Positions 1-5,765 of a stretch of DNA of 11,242 bases are shown here, one piece after another. Source of the DNA: Candidatus Odinarchaeota archaeon (GTDB taxonomy: Archaea; Asgardarchaeota; Baldrarchaeia; Baldrarchaeales; DXJG01). The notes beneath the pieces are model-generated. The model did no database searches and was not told where the DNA came from. It saw only the letters and a program-made list of their open reading frames with translations. Each line of letters begins with the position of its first letter. Position 1 is the first letter of the stretch. The DNA is taken from the NCBI GenBank assembly GCA_021158895.1, contig JAGGSW010000058.1:1-11242 (forward strand), written 5' to 3'. Position numbers and translations under genes: made by a program.

Positions 1-31
1 GGATAACTGATATATACAGGCATTAAGGGTT

Positions 32-334
32 TTACATTTTTTCTTTGACAGCTTTAACTTTGTAGTCCATGGTTTCTTTTTTGTCTCTTCTATCATCTAT
101 TTTAATCGTAGTTATAACTCTCTGAGCGCCCGCTTTAAACACAGCTTCATGGGCTTCTAAAATAGCTTTCAAGATTTCAGCTAGATCATCACCTTCCACA
201 ACGGTACCCATGGGTGTAACTTGAAACTTCAAATCGTCATGTTTCTTAAGCACCTTAATGGCTTCAGCAACATATTTGCTAACGCTAGTACTTTTAGTTC
301 CAATTGGAACAACGGAAAACTCAACAATAGGCAT
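32..334 (-). CDS. MTH1187/YkoF-like thiamine-binding family protein (DUF77)
   Basis: This 100-residue protein matches the MTH1187/YkoF-like family, also known as DUF77. Members are small ferredoxin-like-fold proteins that assemble as tetramers and are linked to binding thiamine or a related small ligand; the exact role is unsettled. Visible family hallmarks are the N-terminal VEFSVVPIGT strand (residues 4-13), SVSKYVAEAIKVLKK (17-31), the central TPMGTVVEGD (40-49) and the C-terminal TTIKIDDRRDK (75-85). The length is normal for the family. I chose the ATG at 334 because a Shine-Dalgarno GGGAGGT lies about 8 bases upstream on the minus strand and the family starts at this strand. A longer frame to 376 would add 14 unconserved residues. 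It is a monocistronic gene as far as can be seen, transcribed away from the rest of the window. The family call is firm; the ligand is inferred from family knowledge. Confidence 0.93.
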   Translation of the reverse strand: MPIVEFSVVPIGTKSTSVSKYVAEAIKVLKKHDDLKFQVTPMGTVVEGDDLAEILKAILEAHEAVFKAGAQRVITTIKIDDRRDKKETMDYKVKAVKEKM

Positions 335-381
335 AACACCAACCTCCCAACCTGACAAATCATGAGTAAAATTCAACTTAC

Positions 382-395
382 AACATTAAAATGTT
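382..395. repeat. short palindrome upstream of the MTH1187-family gene
   Basis: AACATT and AATGTT arms flank a 2-base AA spacer about 48 bases upstream of the ATG at 334. This is where a TATA box or operator for the minus-strand gene would lie. In an AT-rich stretch such a palindrome can arise by chance, so a regulatory role is only a suggestion. Confidence 0.3.
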
Positions 396-488
396 ATCAT
401 TTCGTAGCAAAGCCACTAAAACTTAAAACAAAGTTTTTTCAAGTTTTAATTGATTAACTATAATAAATAGGTTTTATGAAGCTGATTT

Positions 489-509
489 AAGGTAAGAGGC
501 TGTTACCTT
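489..509. repeat. inverted repeat AAGGTAA-N7-TTACCTT
   Basis: Perfect 7-base arms (489-495 and 503-509) enclose a 7-base spacer. With one bulged C the pairing extends outward by three to four A/T pairs. It could form a hairpin in RNA or be a dyad operator between the two divergent genes. No T-run follows, so I do not call it a terminator. Confidence 0.35.
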
Positions 510-595
510 CAAATTAACGATTATTTAAATATCTACCTTCACTACTACATAATGTTGTTAAAAGCTATCAGAAACTTCGTTGACTAATCACAAGC

Positions 596-610
596 AGAAT
601 TTAAATTAAG
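596..610 (+). promoter_or_regulatory. putative archaeal TATA box for the MNT-HEPN operon
   Basis: The run AATTTAAATTAA at about 599-610 lies about 40 bases before the TTG start at 646. A TATA box here would put transcription start near 630, just ahead of the GAGGGT ribosome binding site (635-640). The position fits an archaeal promoter, but the base composition makes chance likely, and a second TATA-like run sits at 524-532. Confidence 0.35.
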
Positions 611-645
611 TTAGTGAACACTTTGATATTAGCAGAGGGTAAAAC

Positions 646-1146
646 TTGAAGTTTCAAGAACTAAGAAAAGGACTAGAACATATTCCCTTAAAGTATAGAG
701 AGGCATTATCAGAGCTTCTTGCCTTTCTAAAAGATAAATTACGTGAAAATTTAATCTCCGTTGTTGTCTTTGGATCAGTTGCAAGAGGAACCTTCAAGGA
801 GCATAGTGATGTAGATCTACTGGTTGTTTCCAGAAATTTTCCAAAAAAACTTGTTGACCGAATTGATTTATTTGTTGATAAAACCTTTGAAATCTCAATG
901 AAATATGGAATCAATATTTCAATAATACCATTAAAAATCGACGAAGCTCAAAGTACTCAGCCAATTTACTTAGATATGGCCTACGAAGGGATAATACTAT
1001 ACGACAGGGACAATTTCATCGAGAAAAAGTTAAATGACCTGAGAAAAAAACTGGAAAAGATGGGAGCAGAAAGAGTCCCCTATAAGAGAGGCTATTTCTG
1101 GAAATTAAAGAAAAAAATAGAAGTAGGGGAGGTAATAAAAATTTGA
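646..1146 (+). CDS. MNT-type nucleotidyltransferase (first HEPN/MNT module)
   Basis: This 166-residue protein has the minimal nucleotidyltransferase (DNA polymerase beta-like) core. The diagnostic G43-S44 and D55-x-D57 are spaced exactly GSx10DxD, with the family's ARG (46-48) between them. In MNT/HEPN toxin-antitoxin pairs such proteins neutralise the HEPN partner by adenylylating it; that activity is known for the family and inferred here. The position where a third acidic residue would be expected (compare E87 in the second MNT of this window) looks like S92 in the strand ISIIPL, so metal binding may be incomplete. The C-terminal YFWKLKKKIEVGEVIKI resembles the tail of a broader archaeal nucleotidyltransferase family. 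It starts with TTG after GAGGGT, and its stop overlaps the HEPN start by 4 bases (TTGA), indicating translational coupling. Confidence 0.88.
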   Translation: MKFQELRKGLEHIPLKYREALSELLAFLKDKLRENLISVVVFGSVARGTFKEHSDVDLLVVSRNFPKKLVDRIDLFVDKTFEISMKYGINISIIPLKIDEAQSTQPIYLDMAYEGIILYDRDNFIEKKLNDLRKKLEKMGAERVPYKRGYFWKLKKKIEVGEVIKI

Positions 1147-1613
1147 TCAGCAATAAAGAAGCTGAAATACTGGTACAAAAAGCTAAAAGGGAATTAAAAA
1201 CAGCTAAAAGGAACCTTGAAGATAAGTTGTATCCTGAAGCAGTGTTTGACGCTCAAAGAGCAGCTGAAAAAGCTATAAAAGCTGCAATTAGAATAACAGG
1301 CCATGAATACGCAAAGGACCATGACCCCTCAGGGCTCTTTGGAAGAATAATGTTAAAAGAATTAAAAGAGAAAATACCAGAAGATTTTCTTAAAGAAATA
1401 CCAAGACTTGGAAAGGCCATGAATAAACTTGCAAAACTACGTTTATTAGTTGAATATCCACTTGAAAGTGGCGGCGAAATCATACCACCGTGGGAACAAG
1501 TAGATCGTCAAACGGCTGAAAAATCGGTTGAATCCGCTGAATCTATAATTCTCTGGGTTGAAAAATTCATTGAATGGTGGAAATCTGCCTCCAAAAACAA
1601 GTATCAAAAGTAG
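1143..1613 (+). CDS. HEPN domain protein (first HEPN/MNT module)
   Basis: This 156-residue all-alpha HEPN protein shows the characteristic second helix YPEAVFDAQRAAEKAIKAAI (residues 30-49) followed by GHEYAKDHDPSGLF (53-66). HEPN proteins paired with MNT partners are often toxins that cleave RNA through an Rx4-6H motif. Here the corresponding region reads RLLVEYPLESGG from R100 with no histidine at the expected spacing, so nuclease activity looks lost, or the protein belongs to a non-catalytic HEPN branch. It starts with TTG at 1143 inside the stop of the MNT gene, served by a strong GGGGAGGT (1126-1133). It ends 3 bases before the convergent methyltransferase gene. The C-terminal WVEKFIEWWKSASKN is aromatic and basic. 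Fold assignment is firm; toxin function is uncertain. Confidence 0.85.
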   Translation: MISNKEAEILVQKAKRELKTAKRNLEDKLYPEAVFDAQRAAEKAIKAAIRITGHEYAKDHDPSGLFGRIMLKELKEKIPEDFLKEIPRLGKAMNKLAKLRLLVEYPLESGGEIIPPWEQVDRQTAEKSVESAESIILWVEKFIEWWKSASKNKYQK

Positions 1614-1616
1614 AGG

Positions 1617-2156
1617 TCACTTCTTAATTTTTACGATCATCCATTCACCAAAATTCCTTAGAATAGGCTTGATTCTCAAGGCTTTTTTAATAAATTCAAA
1701 GAGAAGATCCGGCGTATATAATTGTTCCTTTGGATGTGGTGCTGCCGTAGTTTCCCGCGTCCAGTCAACTATGACTAAAATACCACCGGGCTTTAACACT
1801 CTATACATCTCCTTCAAACTTCTTACTGGATCTGAAAAATGATGAAAAGACATAATAGAAGAGACTCTATCAAAAAAGTTATCTTTAAATGAAAGCTCTT
1901 CAACCCTAGCCTTTTTGAGAACAACTATCTTATCTAATTTCTCTTCCTTTAACCTACTAAAAGCTTTATTTAGAGCGTTTTCAGAAGGATCAATAGAATA
2001 TATGCGCCCATTTGCACCTACAGCTTTTGCTAAGAGCGCTGCTGCAAAGCCAGAACCAGTGCCTACATCTAAAACGACTTGTCCTTCTTTTATTTCACTA
2101 AAAGCCAAGAATTCTTTCTTAATTTCTTCTTCAAATGGTCCAAACGTTTTAATCAT
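1617..2156 (-). CDS. class I SAM-dependent methyltransferase (UbiE-like)
   Basis: This 179-residue protein is a Rossmann-fold methyltransferase. Motif I is VLDVGTGSG (residues 28-36) for AdoMet binding, followed by an acidic end to strand 2 (IDPSEN, D56), the VEELSF region (85-90), FHHFSDP (104-110) and the LKPGG turn before strand 5 (121-125). These features match the UbiE/COQ5 methyltransferase group. The acceptor cannot be told from the sequence: such proteins act on quinones, sterols, arsenic or other small molecules. The start ATG overlaps the end of the upstream methyltransferase gene by 8 bases with only a G-rich run (GGGG) directly before it, so it is probably translated by coupling. 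It is convergent with the HEPN gene, with 3 bases between the stops. Confidence 0.9.
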   Translation of the reverse strand: MIKTFGPFEEEIKKEFLAFSEIKEGQVVLDVGTGSGFAAALLAKAVGANGRIYSIDPSENALNKAFSRLKEEKLDKIVVLKKARVEELSFKDNFFDRVSSIMSFHHFSDPVRSLKEMYRVLKPGGILVIVDWTRETTAAPHPKEQLYTPDLLFEFIKKALRIKPILRNFGEWMIVKIKK

Positions 2157-2814
2157 CCCCGCGTACTATATGCGGATTATTAGGTATTTTAATAGCTTTC
2201 ACGCAAACAAACCCTTTGTCGCTAACATCGTCGGCGGGATCCTCAATACGAGGCTTATCACGTGGACCATAGCTGAGTGTAGCCTTATAACCTGTCACCT
2301 TAAACATACATTCTTCTAACATTCTCTCTATTTCTTCTACAGTATAAAAATGAGCATGACGGTAAAAAACATTGCCTCGCTTAGCTTTCTCAATATAAAG
2401 TTCTCCCCACGAAGAGTCCTTTGGGACAATGCAAGCTGCCAAAAAACCGTGTTTTTTGAGAACCCTCCAAATATCGTTGAGAGAAGCTTTTGGTTCATCT
2501 AAAAAACATAAGGTAACAATCATTATCACGTAATTAAATATTTCACTACGAAAAGGTAGGTTCTCACCTACAGCTCGAACAACATTTACCCCTCGGTCTT
2601 TAGCTATTCTTAACATACCTACTGCAGGATCAACACCAACCCTAACACCAATTTCAACCGAAAAAATTCCAGTGCCAACTCCAACATCAAGCCCAACACC
2701 GCTAAGCCCCAAAGCTTTAACGACTCTTAACTCGCACTCAAATATCTCCCTATTTCTAACATACCAAGAATCGTACCTCCACGCATATTTATCAAAAACA
2801 TAGCTTGAAGACAT
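2149..2814 (-). CDS. class I SAM-dependent methyltransferase (Methyltransf_11-like)
   Basis: This 221-residue Rossmann-fold methyltransferase is the first gene of a two-gene minus-strand operon. The N-terminal helix FDKYAWRYDSWY (residues 7-18) is typical of small-molecule methyltransferases that cap the active site. Motif I is GLDVGVGTG (41-49), with GVDPAVGML (60-68) after strand 2, ENLPF (84-88) and the RVLKKHG turn (117-123), where the usual LKPGG is LKKHG. The C-terminal third (HFYTVEEIERMLEECMF, 155-171) is the common tail of this group. It overlaps the next methyltransferase by 8 bases; two different methyltransferases made together may modify one product in sequence. The substrate is unknown. 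The ATG at 2814 follows a run of five G about 11 bases upstream, a weak ribosome binding site. Confidence 0.9.
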   Translation of the reverse strand: MSSSYVFDKYAWRYDSWYVRNREIFECELRVVKALGLSGVGLDVGVGTGIFSVEIGVRVGVDPAVGMLRIAKDRGVNVVRAVGENLPFRSEIFNYVIMIVTLCFLDEPKASLNDIWRVLKKHGFLAACIVPKDSSWGELYIEKAKRGNVFYRHAHFYTVEEIERMLEECMFKVTGYKATLSYGPRDKPRIEDPADDVSDKGFVCVKAIKIPNNPHIVRGDD

Positions 2815-2939
2815 TTACTACATTTGCCCCCTTACATGAACATGCGTAGATAACAATACTTAGCCTGTTTCCTATGCTTGACATTATTTCGTCATTAAGA
2901 TTTTACCAAAAAGACACTTTAATGTTTTTATTTAGTTTT

Positions 2940-2952
2940 TCTTTATAAATAT
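2940..2952 (+). promoter_or_regulatory. putative TATA box for the HEPN-MNT operon
   Basis: TTTATAAATATC (2942-2952) is a good archaeal TATA-box match and would start a transcript near 2970-2975, giving a leader of about 80 bases to the HEPN ATG at 3053. Just downstream, CTAGG (2961-2965) and CCTAG (2977-2981) form a small dyad around an AT-rich core that could be an operator for autoregulation. The dyad arms are only 5 bases, so its weight is low. Confidence 0.4.
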
Positions 2953-3052
2953 CAAGTGAACTAGGATTATAAAAAGCCTAGAAGAAAGATAAGTTAATGG
3001 TAAGAATTATTAAATTAGCTATTTGGATTACTTTTAGTGATTTGGTGATTGC

Positions 3053-3463
3053 ATGTCAAGGTGGGATATAGAAGCCGAAAGATGGTTTAAAGATGCTTTA
3101 GAAGATCTACACGTAGCAGAAGATTTACTTAAGCTATCACATTATGCTGCTTCATGTTTTCATTCGCAGCAAGCAGCTGAAAAAGCTTTAAAAGCTGCCC
3201 TATACAAGAGAGGCGTTGAAGCACGTGGGCACTCAGTGTATTCACTTTTACTGAGAGTAGGTCAAGAATACGAAGAAGATATTGCATATTTGGAAGACTA
3301 TGCAAAGCTCCTTGACAAACATTACACTCCACCTAGATATCCTAACTTACATCCAGGTATCGAGTTACCTGCGCACAAACTTTATGTTACGGAGGATGCA
3401 GAAAAATGTTTAGAAGCAGCAAGGACCGTGATGAATTTCGTGAAAAGATTATTGAAAAGTTAA
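3053..3463 (+). CDS. HEPN domain protein (second HEPN/MNT module)
   Basis: This 136-residue protein is a classical archaeal HEPN (PF05168-type). It shows ERWFKDALEDLHVAEDLL (residues 9-26), the helix YAASCFHSQQAAEKALKAAL (31-50) with the hallmark QQAAEKALKA, GVEARGHSVYSLL (54-66) and DKHYTPPRYPNLHPG (88-102). The last segment contains R95-x4-H100, compatible with the Rx4-6H ribonuclease motif that the first HEPN protein of this window lacks. I infer it is the effector of a toxin-antitoxin-like pair with the downstream MNT protein. The ATG is preceded by GGTGAT at short spacing. The gene overlaps the next by 58 bases, and its 3' end carries the ribosome binding site for its partner. RNase activity is unproven. 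Confidence 0.9.
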   Translation: MSRWDIEAERWFKDALEDLHVAEDLLKLSHYAASCFHSQQAAEKALKAALYKRGVEARGHSVYSLLLRVGQEYEEDIAYLEDYAKLLDKHYTPPRYPNLHPGIELPAHKLYVTEDAEKCLEAARTVMNFVKRLLKS

Positions 3464-3867
3464 ATAACGAACTTTCAAAAATTAGAGAAATACTTGACAA
3501 CTCTGGGAAGAAAGTTAGAATAATAGGTTTAACTGGAAGTTTTGCCCGTGGTGATTGGCATGTGGGAAGCGATATAGATATTATCATCGTTTGCGATAAC
3601 GTTTCAGGCCCTCATTGGAAAAGATTAGATTTACCTACCATAGTTATCAATAATCACGTAGTGGAGTATCACATTTACTCTCCAGAAGAATTTGAAATCC
3701 TTTCAAAAGATGCCAGAATGATTGTATACGACTTATTTGTTGACGGAATAATTCTCTACGCAGACAAAGAATATCTAAGTAAAGTAAAAAAAATCTTTGA
3801 TCAAGCCGTAAAGGAAATGAATGTAATCAGAGAAGGCAAGTTCCTAATAAGAAACTTAAAGCAATAA
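3406..3867 (+). CDS. MNT-type nucleotidyltransferase (second HEPN/MNT module)
   Basis: This 153-residue minimal nucleotidyltransferase has G44-S45 and D56-x-D58 in exact GSx10DxD spacing, SFARGDWHVGSDIDIIIV around the active site, and a plausible third carboxylate E87 in VVEYHIYSPEEF. All three metal-binding positions therefore look intact. Family knowledge suggests it modifies or masks the HEPN partner. The ATG at 3406 lies 58 bases inside the HEPN gene. A GGAGG at 3391-3395 with a 10-base spacer supports this start, and no ATG, GTG or TTG occurs between it and the nucleotidyltransferase core, so the long overlap appears real. It is followed by a hairpin and then the convergent DUF5320-like gene. 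Confidence 0.88.
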   Translation: MFRSSKDRDEFREKIIEKLNNELSKIREILDNSGKKVRIIGLTGSFARGDWHVGSDIDIIIVCDNVSGPHWKRLDLPTIVINNHVVEYHIYSPEEFEILSKDARMIVYDLFVDGIILYADKEYLSKVKKIFDQAVKEMNVIREGKFLIRNLKQ

Positions 3868-3890
3868 GTATCAAGCCCAAATATACGAAA

Positions 3891-3911
3891 CAACCTAAAG
3901 ATATTAGGTTG
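3891..3911. terminator. hairpin between convergent genes, possible terminator
   Basis: CAACCTAA (3891-3898) and TTAGGTTG (3904-3911) are perfect 8-base complementary arms around a 5-base loop. It sits between the MNT gene stop (3867) and the end of the minus-strand DUF5320-like gene (3964), so it could act in both directions. No uridine tract follows directly on the plus strand. Archaeal termination usually relies on T-runs rather than hairpins, so RNA end protection is an alternative. Confidence 0.45.
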
Positions 3912-3963
3912 AAACTTCAAGCCTTCTAAATAAATAATAAAATCTTATGTTGCTGTTTGAAAT

Positions 3964-4329
3964 TTATTCTTTTTCTAGTTCCTTTAGACGCTTTTCGATT
4001 TCCTTTAGTTGCTGTGCTAGAAATTCCTTCTGCTCTTTTAGCATCGCTATTTCATCTTCTTTGCTCATTGCCGGGAAGCCCATCGGCATCGGTGGCATCA
4101 TTACACTCGGATAAGACTGTTGCTGCGGTTCGGAGGTTTTCGGAGCCTGTGTTTGTTGACCGAACTGTGGAAACATTTGAGGTAACATTCCACTTTGCAT
4201 TAGCCATTGTGCCATTGGTGGAAGCCCTGTCGGAGATCTACCAAGCCAACCTGGGGAGTATCCAAATCTCAACCATCCTGGTAGCCCGGTGAGATAGTAC
4301 ATGTTTCTTCTTCTCCATCGCCAGCCCAT
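3964..4329 (-). CDS. DUF5320-like protein with C-terminal coiled coil
   Basis: This 121-residue protein has three parts. The N-terminus is Trp/Arg/Gly/Tyr-rich (MGWRWRRRNMYYLTGLPGWLR, residues 1-21, then GYSPGW). The middle is Pro/Met/Gln-rich and probably disordered (about 33-87). The C-terminus is a charged heptad coiled coil (88-121, EDEIAML...QQLKEIEKRLKELEKE). This matches the general plan of DUF5320-type proteins found beside NifX-like and MinD-like genes in archaea; function is unknown. It has no cysteine, unlike its counterpart at 5831. The coiled coil aligns without gaps with the tails of that protein and of the NifX-like protein at 6381, suggesting they associate. The start is set by a strong TGGAGGTGA 7 bases upstream. 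A perfect-arm palindrome overlaps the presumed transcription start, so it probably belongs to the same regulon as the large operon. Confidence 0.8.
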   Translation of the reverse strand: MGWRWRRRNMYYLTGLPGWLRFGYSPGWLGRSPTGLPPMAQWLMQSGMLPQMFPQFGQQTQAPKTSEPQQQSYPSVMMPPMPMGFPAMSKEDEIAMLKEQKEFLAQQLKEIEKRLKELEKE

Positions 4330-4343
4330 CGTTTATCACCTCC

Positions 4344-4375
4344 ATTTTGTGTATATGCACAAAATACTTATAAAC
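4344..4375 (-). promoter_or_regulatory. TATA box and palindromic operator (site A) of the DUF5320-like gene
   Basis: On the minus strand the TATA box GTTTATAAGT (4375-4366) is followed by the palindrome ATTTTGTG-N6-CACAAAAT (4344-4365) with perfect 8-base arms. The expected transcription start, about 25 bases from the TATA centre, falls near 4346, inside the palindrome, which touches the ribosome binding site. A bound protein would block transcription. The same motif recurs upstream of the regulator gene and the large operon, so the DtxR-type protein encoded next door is the likely binder (inference). Confidence 0.72.
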
Positions 4376-4434
4376 ATTTCCATAGTTAGCTTCCTAAATA
4401 GCTCAAAAACCATTTAAATTTAAATATAGATCAT

Positions 4435-4830
4435 CTAAAATAATACCTTCTCGTATTGAGGCCTTTTCATTCTTGAAGAAATAAACTCCAACAATCTTTC
4501 AAGCACTTCATCCGTAACTACATGTTCAAGTTTACATGCCTCTTTTTCAGCCTCATCATCACTTAAACCCAGGACTTCAGCCAGAAACACCTTAAAAATC
4601 AAGTTTCTTCTTAATACTTTTACCGCTTCATGAAAACCTTTATCTGAAAGTTTAACCCCAATTCTAGGCTTATAAGTTACCAATCCCAATTCATTAAGTT
4701 TTTTAAACATCTGAGTTACCGATGGCGCCTTAATTCCAAGCTGTTTAGCTACTTCAACCGTACCAACGTACCTTTTGTCTCCTCCCAGTGTGAGAATAAT
4801 CTTAATGTAATCTTCAACACTTTTGTTCAT
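4435..4830 (-). CDS. DtxR/MntR-family metal-dependent transcriptional regulator
   Basis: This 131-residue protein has an N-terminal winged helix (about 1-62; recognition helix around APSVTQMFKKLNELG, 35-49) and a helical metal-binding and dimerisation domain (about 63-131). It lacks the C-terminal SH3-like domain, as in MntR. Candidate primary-site ligands by family alignment are D7 (in VEDYIK), C99, E102 and H103 (in EACKLEHVV). A cysteine there resembles iron-responsive DtxR/IdeR rather than MntR. The ancillary-site histidine seen in both DtxR and MntR appears replaced by N76 (RRNLIF). I chose the ATG at 4830: GGTGA at 4837-4841 is 6 bases away, while the in-frame GTG at 4833 would be too close. 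A degenerate copy of the shared palindrome overlaps its own promoter, implying autoregulation. Metal specificity (Fe or Mn) is not settled. Confidence 0.92.
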   Translation of the reverse strand: MNKSVEDYIKIILTLGGDKRYVGTVEVAKQLGIKAPSVTQMFKKLNELGLVTYKPRIGVKLSDKGFHEAVKVLRRNLIFKVFLAEVLGLSDDEAEKEACKLEHVVTDEVLERLLEFISSRMKRPQYEKVLF

Positions 4831-4842
4831 CACTTCTCACCA

Positions 4843-4874
4843 ATAATGTAATTATGCACAAAATATTTATAAGC
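4843..4874 (-). promoter_or_regulatory. TATA box and operator (site B) of the DtxR-type gene
   Basis: The minus-strand TATA box GCTTATAAATA (4874-4864) precedes an imperfect palindrome at 4843-4864: one arm is CACAAAAT, the other ATAATGTA, with a 6-base spacer ATTATG. The TATA-proximal half shares TTATAA-R-TATTTTGTGCATA with site A, in the same distance register. Expected transcription start is near 4843, giving a leader of about 13 bases. Confidence 0.65.
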
Positions 4875-4959
4875 TTGCCTATTCCTAAAATATCTGTGTA
4901 TGTGTTTACATAGGTATTTTTGTCGACTTAAACCCAATTTAGCAAAATTAAAATGGGCT

Positions 4960-4981
4960 ATAATGTGCATAAAGACATTAA
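4960..4981 (+). promoter_or_regulatory. putative operator (site C) upstream of the MBL-fold gene
   Basis: ATAATGTG (4960-4967) and GACATTAA (4974-4981) form imperfect arms around the 6-base spacer CATAAA, in the same register as sites A, B and D. The half site reads TATGCACATTAT on the other strand, close to the TATGCACAAAAT half of sites A and B. It lies about 60 bases before the hydrolase start, farther than in the other three cases, so its promoter geometry is unclear; TATA-like runs occur on both sides (4943-4953, 4996-5004). A second dyad, TATGT-N4-ACATA, sits at 4899-4912. Confidence 0.5.
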
Positions 4982-5042
4982 AAAGAACAAACACAATAAA
5001 ATACTCCAGCAGTAGAATCTAAATTTTTAAGGAGGGGATATC

Positions 5043-5747
5043 ATGAAAGTAAAAATCTTAGTTGATAATAAAATTGCCTTAAATGGAACTATAGCCGCCT
5101 GGGGCTTTTCAGCATACGTCGATAACGGAAAAACGAAGGTACTCGTAGATACAGGACCAAGTTTTAGAACACTAGAAAACAATGCTAAAGTTATTGGCGT
5201 AAATTTGGATGAAATCACGGCAATATTCATATCTCATCTGCATAGCGATCACTGTGGAGCATTAGAATCCCTTATAAACAACTATGAACTAGATGTACCA
5301 GTCTTCATTCCGTCTAGGCGATACCGGGGTTGGAAACTTAAATTTGGAAAACTTGTCTACGTTAGCAAGCCCATGAAAATAATTGATGAAATGTACTCAA
5401 CTGGACCACTTGGGACGTGGCTCAGCGAACATTCATTCATAGCTAAAATCGATAATGATTCATCGATTCTTATAACTGGCTGTGCTCATCCAGGTATTGT
5501 AAAAATTCTTGAATATACGGTAAAAACGCTGAGATTCAATATTTTAGCTGTGATTGGGGGTATGCATTTAATAGGTGTAGACCGCTTTAAGCTGGAAAAA
5601 ATAGTAGAAAAAATAAATAGCTTTAAAGTCGAGCATATTTGTCCTTGTCATTGCAGTGGTGACGATTTTCTAAAAGTTTTGTTAGACAGATTTTCCGGGA
5701 AAGTTCATCGTTGTGGATGTGGTGTAACTATTAATTTAGATGCTTAG
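5043..5747 (+). CDS. metallo-beta-lactamase-fold hydrolase (COG1237-like)
   Basis: This 234-residue protein is an MBL-fold metal-dependent hydrolase. It has VLVDTGPS (33-40), the metal motif SHLHSDHCG (64-72; H65, H67, D69, H70), TGCAHPG (145-151; H149), IGGMHL (171-176; H175) and a late CPCHCSG (200-206; H203). The GGMHL plus PCHCSG pair is typical of the COG1237 group, which includes relatives of archaeal dihydropterin ribofuranosylaminobenzene phosphate synthase; the substrate here is not known. No signal peptide is seen, so it is cytoplasmic. The start is firm: GGAGGGG lies 5 bases before the ATG. It is divergent from the DtxR-type gene with a palindromic site between, and it precedes the large operon by 83 bases. 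Two Cys-rich stretches (CPCHC, RCGCG near the C-terminus) are notable beside iron-sulfur genes. Confidence 0.9.
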   Translation: MKVKILVDNKIALNGTIAAWGFSAYVDNGKTKVLVDTGPSFRTLENNAKVIGVNLDEITAIFISHLHSDHCGALESLINNYELDVPVFIPSRRYRGWKLKFGKLVYVSKPMKIIDEMYSTGPLGTWLSEHSFIAKIDNDSSILITGCAHPGIVKILEYTVKTLRFNILAVIGGMHLIGVDRFKLEKIVEKINSFKVEHICPCHCSGDDFLKVLLDRFSGKVHRCGCGVTINLDA

Positions 5748-5765
5748 ATGCTCTATTTTTGACGA

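Larger units (their letters stand above)
335..645. other. AT-rich intergenic region with small inverted repeats
   Basis: This 311-base gap separates the leftward MTH1187-family gene from the rightward MNT gene, so it should hold two divergent promoters. I see no coding frame with a ribosome binding site. It contains a 14-base palindrome (382-395), a 7-base-arm inverted repeat (489-509) and TATA-like runs at 524-532 (TTTAAATAT) and 599-608 (ATTTAAATTA). No RNA gene is recognisable. Confidence 0.6.

Noticed and set aside
335..376. N-terminal extension of the MTH1187-family protein to 376
   Set aside because: The family starts at MPIVEFSVVPIG, and the Shine-Dalgarno GGGAGGT lies between the longer start and the ATG at 334.
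481..510. Thiamine pyrophosphate riboswitch upstream of the thiamine-family gene
   Set aside because: The conserved CTGAGA and other THI-box elements are absent, and the hairpin there is a simple inverted repeat far from the gene's leader.
1915..2319. Plus-strand open frame of 134 codons over the methyltransferase genes
   Set aside because: It is antisense to two proteins with clear methyltransferase motifs, has no recognisable domain and no ribosome binding site that would favour it.
646..3867. Mobile island or defence island with transposase
   Set aside because: HEPN/MNT pairs hint at defence, but no transposase, integrase, tRNA target site or flanking direct repeats are visible.
3957..4292. 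Plus-strand open frame antisense to the DUF5320-like gene
   Set aside because: The minus-strand frame has a strong ribosome binding site, promoter and a coiled coil shared with two other proteins; the plus frame has none of these.
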